From assembly GCA_043778255.1 (NCBI GenBank), contig JAYWGN010000022.1:1-64000 (forward strand): 64,000 nucleotides of DNA, given 5' to 3'. This DNA comes from JAYWGN01 sp043778255. Its GTDB lineage: Bacteria; Bacteroidota; Bacteroidia; Chitinophagales; Chitinophagaceae. Positions 58,510-64,000 of the stretch are shown here, one piece after another. The position numbers were made by a program, and so were the translations under genes. The stretch's first letter is position 1; the number at the start of each line of letters is the position of its first letter. The notes under the pieces are model-generated. The model had not been told where the DNA came from. It did no database searches and saw only the letters and a program-made list of their open reading frames with translations.

Positions 58510-59760
58510 ATGGCAACATCGGTAGCATTTCACACATTGGGTTGTAAACTTAATTTCTCCGAAACCTCCACTATAAGTAGGCTTTTGGAAAATGAAGGCA
58601 TGGTAAAAAAAGATTTTACAGATACTGCAGATGTGTATGTAATAAATACTTGCTCCGTAACCGATAATGCCGATAAAGAATGCCGCCAACTAGTAAGGCG
58701 AATACAACGTAAAGCACCAGAAAGCATGGTGGTTATTACAGGTTGTTATGCACAACTAAAACCCCAACAAATAGCTGCAATACCTGGTGTTGATTTGGTA
58801 TTAGGAGCCGCCGAAAAATTTAACATAGTACAACACTTAAAAGAACTAACAAAAACAAATACCGCAAAAATTTGCAGTTGCGATGTAGCTGATATTACTG
58901 AATTTAAAGCTAGTTACAGCATACAGGACAGAACTAGAACTTTTCTTAAATTACAGGACGGTTGTGATTATACCTGTGCATTTTGCACTATACCAATGGC
59001 AAGAGGTAAAAGCCGTAGTGATACTCTACATAATGTAATTGCTAATGCCAAAGAAATAGCTAACAGTGGTGCAAAAGAAATAGTATTGACAGGTGTAAAC
59101 CTTGGCGATTATAAAAATGGTGAGCATAGCTTATACCATGTACTACAACAATTAGAAAACGTAAATGGCATAGAACGATACCGAATAAGTAGTATAGAAC
59201 CTAACTTACTTACTAAGGATATTATTAGTATTGTAAGCCAAAGTAATAAATTAATGCCACACTTTCATATACCACTACAAAGTGGAAGTAATGAAATATT
59301 AGGGCTTATGAGGCGGCGGTACAAACGTGAATTATATGCCGAAAAAGTAGCTACAATAAAAGCACTAATGCCACATTGTTGTATTGGTGTTGATGTTATA
59401 GTTGGGCATCCGGGTGAAACTGACAAAGAGTTTGAGGAAACCTTACAATTTTTGCACAGCTTACCTATTAGTTACCTACACGTATTTACTTATAGTGAAA
59501 GGGATAATACAAAAGCCTTAGCAATAAAACCTGTAGTACCCATTGCTATTAGAAATGAACGGAACAAAATATTGCGAAATTTATCGTACAAAAAAATGCA
59601 ATATTTTACAGAACAACACCATAATACAACACGTAAAGTATTGTTTGAAAAACACCAAACTAATAATATAATGGAAGGCTATACAGATAATTATATTAAA
59701 ATACAAACTACCTATAACGCTAATTTGGTTAACCAAATAGTAGATTGGAAAATTGTGTAA
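58510..59760 (+). CDS. mtaB: tRNA (N6-threonylcarbamoyladenosine-C2)-methylthiotransferase MtaB
   Basis: 416 residues. The UPF0004 domain (1-120) has HTLGCKLNFSET, INTCSVTDNADKE and ITGCYAQLKP with three 4Fe-4S Cys. LQDGCDYTCAFCTIPMARG holds the radical-SAM CxxxCxxC (about residues 150-168). The TRAM domain closes the C-terminus (VLFEKHQTNNIMEGYT). It adds the methylthio group to t6A at position 37 of ANN-decoding tRNAs. This is the e-MtaB subgroup, not MiaB or RimO. It follows the glycosyltransferase after 34 bases that contain a TTAATTA repeat. Confidence 0.92.
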   Translation: MATSVAFHTLGCKLNFSETSTISRLLENEGMVKKDFTDTADVYVINTCSVTDNADKECRQLVRRIQRKAPESMVVITGCYAQLKPQQIAAIPGVDLVLGAAEKFNIVQHLKELTKTNTAKICSCDVADITEFKASYSIQDRTRTFLKLQDGCDYTCAFCTIPMARGKSRSDTLHNVIANAKEIANSGAKEIVLTGVNLGDYKNGEHSLYHVLQQLENVNGIERYRISSIEPNLLTKDIISIVSQSNKLMPHFHIPLQSGSNEILGLMRRRYKRELYAEKVATIKALMPHCCIGVDVIVGHPGETDKEFEETLQFLHSLPISYLHVFTYSERDNTKALAIKPVVPIAIRNERNKILRNLSYKKMQYFTEQHHNTTRKVLFEKHQTNNIMEGYTDNYIKIQTTYNANLVNQIVDWKIV

Positions 59761-59769
59761 TGTAACAAG

Positions 59770-60618
59770 TTACTTGGTACCTACTACTACTCCATAGCCC
59801 CAAAGCCCCTGCTGCATACCCTTGTACTGATATTTGCAAGCTGCTATATTCTGTTCTTGTTCTTTCGTCCACTTGTAACGAAGGGTAATTTTTTTCCAAA
59901 ATCCCCAAAGTGTACTGCCATAATATATCCACAACAACCGTTTGCTACTTGCCTTAGTTGGTTTAGTTATATCGGTATAAGTAACGTTAGTAAAGCCCGT
60001 ATTTTTATAAAATTGTTGCAACCTTGTTGGGCTTTCTAAATAATTAACTTGCCAACCTTGCAGCCATTTTTTAATTATAATGTTTTCGTTATTTTCAAAT
60101 TTAGTAACCATACCATCGGCTATAATTAAGCGGCCACCAGGCTTTAATAATCGGTAGGCTTCTTGTACAAATTTTTCTTTATCAGGTGCATAACATATAC
60201 TTTCCAAACCCCATACTACATCAAAAGTTTCGGCAGCAAATGTAGTATTCATGTAACTCATTACTTTAAAGCTTACCAATTGGTGAACATTCTTATTAAT
60301 AGCCAAATCGTTTGCCTTAGCAGCTTGTAAGGCACTTAGGGTAATGCCAACACAGGTACACCCAATTTTTTTTGCCATATATACACTGCTACCACCTACA
60401 CCACACCCAGCATCTAATACAGTATCAGTTTTTTGTATAGTAGCCATTGTTGCTAATATGCTATTCATTCTTTTTAGGGTGTCCCCAAATGTTTTTGTAG
60501 TAGCATCTTTGTAACCATAATGCATAGCATTACTATTATTCAAATCCCAACCATCTACATAACTTGCCTCGTTAGTTTCGTAATATTTTATAATGTTATC
60601 CTCGTAGTTAGTTTCCAT
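59770..60618 (-). CDS. SAM-dependent methyltransferase (gamma-tocopherol / sterol methyltransferase-like)
   Basis: 282 residues. VLDAGCGVGGSSVYMAKKIG (about residues 67-86) is the SAM motif I, followed by VVWGLESICYAPDKEKFV and LLKPGGRLIIAD. This signature is that of methyltransferases acting on tocopherol, sterol or amine-type substrates. The N-terminus DNIIKYYETNEASYV and HYGYKDATTKTFGDTL belong to the same family. The acceptor is unknown. The end of the EamA transporter gene overlaps its start by 11 bases, so they are one transcript. Confidence 0.85.
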   Translation of the reverse strand: METNYEDNIIKYYETNEASYVDGWDLNNSNAMHYGYKDATTKTFGDTLKRMNSILATMATIQKTDTVLDAGCGVGGSSVYMAKKIGCTCVGITLSALQAAKANDLAINKNVHQLVSFKVMSYMNTTFAAETFDVVWGLESICYAPDKEKFVQEAYRLLKPGGRLIIADGMVTKFENNENIIIKKWLQGWQVNYLESPTRLQQFYKNTGFTNVTYTDITKPTKASSKRLLWIYYGSTLWGFWKKITLRYKWTKEQEQNIAACKYQYKGMQQGLWGYGVVVGTK

Positions 60619-61489
60619 TTTTATTAGCTTTAATGAGCATAGTTTGTAATACTACAGTAAGTATTATACAACTTATACCTATGTAAAAGTAGGTATTATA
60701 CTGTTTATATTCTTTAAGTATAATTACTGCAAACAATATTCCATATACGGGTTCCAAATTCAGTAATAAATTTTGTGTAAAAGCACTAATTTTTTGCAAA
60801 GCAGCAAACGATAATCGCCAAGTAACAATAGTACATAACCAACTAAGTACAAGCAGCCAAAGCCAGTCAGGCAGGGATGGTACAGCTGTATAAGGATGTA
60901 TAAATGAGGTATATATTGGCAATAAAATACTTACAATTACCAAACCTCCTAATATACTCCACATAGTAACCGTTTGTGCATTAGTAACCTTAAGTTGTTG
61001 TTTATTTAATATAGGCACTACTGCTATTAACAAAGCAGATGCAATACCAAAATATATACCTTTGGAAAAACTAAAATCGGCGTAAAAAATAAAAATAATA
61101 CCTACTATTGCAACTGCACTTAATGATAATTCAATTACATTAACTTTTCGTTGGTACAATATAGCCTCCAACATTGCGGTAAAAAAACTAGTGCTTGATA
61201 GGCAAATTAATGCCACAGCTACATTGGCATACTTAACAGATGCAAAAAAACAAACCCAATGTAAAGCTTGTAAACACCCTGCCATAGCTATTTGTAGCTT
61301 TTGAGAGTGAGTTATTATTAGCACTTTATGAGTACAAATGTTGATAATAATAAGTGTAACTGCAGTTATTAGTAGCCTGTACCACACAATCCATATTTCG
61401 TTGAGGTTAATAAGGTTACCCAATACACCAGTAAATCCCCACAAAAAAATAGCGATATGTAATTGTAGTAAAGGTTTATTGTTTTTCAA
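60608..61489 (-). CDS. EamA/DMT family transporter
   Basis: 293 residues in two EamA repeats of five helices. FLWGFTGVLGNLINLNEI opens the first and WRLSFAALQKISAFTQNLLL lies in the second, with LEPVYGILFAVIILKE near the end, the typical DMT signature. Substrate unknown, perhaps metabolites or amino acids. It lies upstream of the methyltransferase gene and overlaps it by 11 bases. Confidence 0.9.
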   Translation of the reverse strand: MKNNKPLLQLHIAIFLWGFTGVLGNLINLNEIWIVWYRLLITAVTLIIINICTHKVLIITHSQKLQIAMAGCLQALHWVCFFASVKYANVAVALICLSSTSFFTAMLEAILYQRKVNVIELSLSAVAIVGIIFIFYADFSFSKGIYFGIASALLIAVVPILNKQQLKVTNAQTVTMWSILGGLVIVSILLPIYTSFIHPYTAVPSLPDWLWLLVLSWLCTIVTWRLSFAALQKISAFTQNLLLNLEPVYGILFAVIILKEYKQYNTYFYIGISCIILTVVLQTMLIKANKNGN

Positions 61490-61499
61490 ATGTCAAGTA

Positions 61500-62636
61500 T
61501 CAATTACTTTTCGGTTTATACACAAACTTTACCGATGCATTTTTTTGTTCCGTACTTTCTATTACTGCATCATATTTTTCGCCAGCTACACGTACTACCA
61601 TATAGGCAGTATTGGGTGGTATGCTACCTAAGTTATCGGCATACATGGTTACAGTTACTTCGGGGGTAGTGGGGTCAAGTTTTATAGGTATGGTAATTGG
61701 CCTTACATCAAGCATTTTTTTATCTACTACTTTTATATTATTTACATAAATGGTTACTATATCACCATCAACCGAACCATAATCATAAAAGTCAATATTA
61801 AGAAAACCTGTATCAGGTACGTTTATAGTTTGTACTACATTTGTACTCCGTAATTCTAATGCCAAAGGTGCTGGTGGTATAGGTTTTATAACTACTACTG
61901 GTGTATTTATTTTTGGTGGCAGAGCCACTATAGCAGTATCTTTTACTACCGGTTTAGGTTTTGGTGTTATAGTTGTTGGCAAGGGTTTTGGTGTTGCCTT
62001 AACTATAGGTTTTGGCAATGGTTTTGGCGTTTCTTTTACTATAGGCTTAGGTTTCACCACAGGTTTTGGTATTACTTTTACTATTGGTTTGGGTATTGGT
62101 TTTACCAATGGTTTGGGGTTAGTTGCCACCTTCTTTTTAGCAATTGCATTTAGCTTAGCTTGTACATTTTTTTCAATACCAAATATTGATTTTTTTATTT
62201 TTTTAAGCTTTACATAACCTCCTTCGCAGGGCGATCCATTTTTATCATCACGGGCTGTATAAGTACCTTCTAAGTATTCGTCCTCTCCTACTTTGCTATA
62301 CTTCATGGTACAAAGCATAAGGCAGGCACCACCACCCATACTCTTTAATTCGAGTAAGGCTATTTCGTTAATTACTATTTTTTTACCCTCGGTTTTTACA
62401 AAGCCTCCTAACGAAGCTTTACCATAAAAAGAAGTGTTGAGGTAGGAATAAGTTACACCATCTAACCCTTTATTAGTTTGGGCTATTTGCACTTCAAATT
62501 TGTATTGGTCTGCTCCTAGGCTAAAGCTGGAGTTGTCGTAAAATTTTCCATTCCATACACCTGTATAGTCTATTTGCTGGGCATTAGCATTAATGCTACT
62601 AATGGCTATTATTAATGTTATAAATATTTTATACAT
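61500..62636 (-). CDS. Secreted protein with Pro-rich repeat linker
   Basis: 378 residues. Signal peptide MYKIFITLIIAISSINANAQ. The first domain (about 25-145) has YKFEVQIAQTNKGLDGVTYS, ACLMLCTMKY and GYVKLKKIKK. It is followed by about 90 residues of Lys-Pro repeats (KPIVKxxPKP) that look like a periplasm-spanning linker. A C-terminal domain (about 265-378, TNVVQTINVPDTGFLNIDFY) is beta-rich. Its N-terminal domain is paralogous to the next gene's product, sharing an ACLMxCT block and the W-x-G start. No enzyme motif. Confidence 0.8.
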   Translation of the reverse strand: MYKIFITLIIAISSINANAQQIDYTGVWNGKFYDNSSFSLGADQYKFEVQIAQTNKGLDGVTYSYLNTSFYGKASLGGFVKTEGKKIVINEIALLELKSMGGGACLMLCTMKYSKVGEDEYLEGTYTARDDKNGSPCEGGYVKLKKIKKSIFGIEKNVQAKLNAIAKKKVATNPKPLVKPIPKPIVKVIPKPVVKPKPIVKETPKPLPKPIVKATPKPLPTTITPKPKPVVKDTAIVALPPKINTPVVVIKPIPPAPLALELRSTNVVQTINVPDTGFLNIDFYDYGSVDGDIVTIYVNNIKVVDKKMLDVRPITIPIKLDPTTPEVTVTMYADNLGSIPPNTAYMVVRVAGEKYDAVIESTEQKNASVKFVYKPKSN

Positions 62637-62644
62637 AATTATAT

Positions 62645-63277
62645 TTATTCTTTCATTTTTTTAAGTGTTATAGTTCCATTGCTACAAGCAAAATTACTAC
62701 TATTATCTTTTGCAGTATAGGCACCTTTTAAATATACATTTTTATGTTTGTTTGTAAGTATTAAGGTACAGGTCATTAAGCATGCATTATCGTTATTGTA
62801 GCCATTTCTTACTGCTAATAATTTGTCCTCTTTTAGTATTATTGTATGTTCGTTTACTGCTACAGTTGTTAGTGTAGCTGTGCCAGCAAATTCTTGGTTG
62901 GGCAGTATAGTATTAGTATAACCAACCAAACTATCGTTTCGTAGAAATATAGTGCATTCAATTTTATATATTTCTCGTTTATTATCATCGTTGCTAAATG
63001 TGCCTTGCCACTTACCCATAAAGTTATTAGCTTGTGAAAAGGCTATAGTGTTGATAAAGCAAAGTAATAAAATGCCAATTACGTAATTATATTTTTTACC
63101 GCCACGGCGGATGCTTATGCTGTAGCTATTGGCTACTGAGTAGCTGCACAATGTTACAAAAGCCCATGGGTTGCGGGATTTCCGAATTTGTCGGAACAAG
63201 AGCAGCAAATACCGTGAAACGGTTATAGCGAATAGCCCGAACTGAAGCTGAATATATTTAATTAGAAGACCGCCCAT
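62645..63277 (-). CDS. Secreted paralogue carrying an in-frame palindromic insertion near its start
   Basis: 210 residues read from the ATG at 63277. Residues about 61-82 (KKYNYVIGILLLCFINTIAF) are a typical signal-peptide core and the rest is paralogous to the first domain of the 61500 protein (MGKWQGTFSNDD, ACLMTCTLIL, ITLKKMK). The first 60 residues instead come from a GC-rich, palindrome-rich segment (63098-63274). GGCGGT occurs right after the ATG and again just before the signal sequence, 171 bases (57 codons) apart. The simplest reading is a gene interrupted in frame near its second codon. Whether the fusion is exported is unknown; a different start codon downstream of the insertion is not seen. 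Confidence 0.6.
   Translation of the reverse strand: MGGLLIKYIQLQFGLFAITVSRYLLLLFRQIRKSRNPWAFVTLCSYSVANSYSISIRRGGKKYNYVIGILLLCFINTIAFSQANNFMGKWQGTFSNDDNKREIYKIECTIFLRNDSLVGYTNTILPNQEFAGTATLTTVAVNEHTIILKEDKLLAVRNGYNNDNACLMTCTLILTNKHKNVYLKGAYTAKDNSSNFACSNGTITLKKMKE
63098..63274. mobile_element. GC-rich palindromic insertion sequence-like element
   Basis: A segment of about 171 bases bounded by direct GGCGGT copies (read on the minus strand) at 63269-63274 and 63098-63103. Inside lie five small palindromes: CCGCCACGGCGG at 63099-63110, GCTACTGAGTAGC at 63132-63144, CCCATGGG at 63163-63170, TTCCGA/TCGGAA at 63180-63196 and ACCGT/ACGGT at 63211-63223. I counted 69 G/C in the 140 bases 63101-63240 (49%), clearly above the surroundings. 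It encodes no protein of its own. It could be a miniature mobile element or a structured RNA; I cannot tell which. Confidence 0.55.
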
Positions 63278-63344
63278 AATTGTTATTAAAATATGAGTAC
63301 AAAATTGCGAAAAAATAATGACTTATGCTCTCACAAAACTTTGT

Positions 63345-63352
63345 TAATTTTG
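63345..63352 (+). promoter_or_regulatory. -7 box (TAATTTTG) of thrS
   Basis: It matches TAnnTTTG and lies 22 bases before the thrS ATG, leaving too short a leader for a T-box or an operator hairpin. Confidence 0.45.
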
Positions 63353-63373
63353 CAGCCTATATTAATTGAAAAT

Positions 63374-64000
63374 ATGATAAATATTACCTTACCCGATGGA
63401 GCTATAAAGCAGTACGATGCCGGTGTAACTGCACTTGATGTGGCAAAAAGTATAAGCGAAGGCTTGGCTCGTAAAACCTTAGTGGCAAACGTTAATGGTG
63501 CAGTGGTTGATATGAATACGGTAATTACAGAAGATGCCAATTTTAAATTATACACTTGGGACGATAAGGAAGGCAAACAAACATTTTGGCACTCATCGGC
63601 TCACTTAATGGCTGAGGCTATTGAGGCTAATTATGAAGGTGTTCAATTTTGGGTTGGTCCGGCGGTGGACAATGGCTTTTATTACGATGTGGACTTTGGC
63701 GATAAAAAAATAACAGAAGATGACCTTGCAAAAATTGAAAAAACAATGCAAGAGTTGGCAAAAAAAAATAGTGAATTTGTACGAAAACCAATTACTAAAA
63801 CCGATGCTGTACAATACTTTACCGATAAAAATGATAAGTACAAATTAGACTTATTGCAAAACCTTGAAGATGGTAATATAACCCTATACACCCAAGGCAA
63901 CTTTACCGACTTATGCCGTGGACCACATATACCCAACACTGCACCTATAAAGGCTATTAAGCTTATGAGTATAGCTGGTGCTTATTGGAAAGGCGACGAA
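63374..64000 (+). CDS. thrS: Threonyl-tRNA synthetase, N-terminal part (runs off right edge)
   Basis: 209 residues are visible. MINITLPDGAIKQYDAGVTA is the TGS domain (about 1-60). FWHSSAHLMAEAIEANY (about 72-88) is the HxxxH start of the second additional domain, which edits mischarged Ser-tRNA(Thr), and LYTQGNFTDLCRGPHIPNT near 175-195 its conserved C-terminal motif. The class II catalytic domain lies beyond the window. The ATG at 63374 fits the usual ThrS N-terminus and the -7 box upstream. Confidence 0.95.
   Translation, partial: MINITLPDGAIKQYDAGVTALDVAKSISEGLARKTLVANVNGAVVDMNTVITEDANFKLYTWDDKEGKQTFWHSSAHLMAEAIEANYEGVQFWVGPAVDNGFYYDVDFGDKKITEDDLAKIEKTMQELAKKNSEFVRKPITKTDAVQYFTDKNDKYKLDLLQNLEDGNITLYTQGNFTDLCRGPHIPNTAPIKAIKLMSIAGAYWKGDE

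Overview
The window is a 64-kb stretch of low-GC chromosome from a member of the Bacteroidota, most likely a Chitinophagaceae/Sphingobacteriales-type organism. Grounds: TAnnTTTG promoter boxes just upstream of many starts, a short primary sigma factor without region 1.1, a TonB-dependent outer-membrane receptor, a peptidase with a type IX secretion C-terminal domain, several lipoproteins, a serine-palmitoyltransferase-type enzyme for sphingolipids, bacilliredoxins, DUF4954, and many TTG/ATG starts without Shine-Dalgarno sequences. The family calls are recognised from motifs and protein layout; no database search was possible.

Layout. 0-0.1 kb: the tail of an IS30-type transposase runs in from the left. 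0.1-7 kb: lipoprotein, tRNA-Leu(GAG), the polyphosphate pair ppx-ppk, a polytopic membrane protein with intramembrane histidines, and a panD / flippase-like / rfaE2 operon. 7-16.6 kb: SRPBCC protein, clpC, STAS protein, a processive family 2 glycosyltransferase, an outer-membrane protein with a two-domain fasciclin lipoprotein, and a secreted protein of unknown function. 16.8-21.1 kb (minus strand): purine nucleoside phosphorylase, dnaA, and a UshA-type nucleotidase split into two genes. 21.2-28.1 kb: FAD-dependent oxidoreductase, yraN, N-acetylmuramoyl-L-alanine amidase, dipeptide epimerase (wall-peptide recycling) and a CBM20-CBM20-GH77 glucanotransferase.

28.2-30.3 kb is a small accessory patch: a 50-residue membrane protein, a 19-bp tandem repeat, a HigBA-like toxin-antitoxin module whose toxin carries an in-frame stop, and an AT-rich orphan. 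30.5-34.9 kb: primary sigma factor, bacilliredoxin, Hsp20, serine-palmitoyltransferase-type enzyme and a DUF445 protein. 35-40.8 kb: an outer-membrane receptor and a GH20 hexosaminidase, separated by two different tandem-repeat arrays (9-bp and 7-bp periods). 40.9-44.9 kb: tRNA-Leu(CAA), a heptose-nucleotide cluster (gmhA, hddC-like, gmhB) with a TylF-like methyltransferase, and tRNA-Ser(UGA). 45-49.1 kb: glmS and a DUF4954 beta-helix protein. 49.1-53.2 kb: two metallopeptidases one base apart. 53.3-63.3 kb: fasciclin protein, NhaD antiporter, J-domain protein, YtxJ-type monothiol bacilliredoxin, a 39-residue lipoprotein, DnaQ-like exonuclease, Dpm1-like glycosyltransferase, mtaB, a methyltransferase, an EamA transporter and two paralogous secreted proteins. 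63.4 kb to the end: the start of thrS.

Most of the window is ordinary core chromosome. The observations most worth following are a GC-rich, palindrome-studded segment at 63098-63274 that sits in frame near the 5' end of a secreted-protein gene and is bounded by a 6-bp direct repeat; the toxin gene broken by one stop beside an intact antitoxin and a palindromic operator; the back-to-back 9-bp and 7-bp arrays; and several lineage-specific small or unknown genes.
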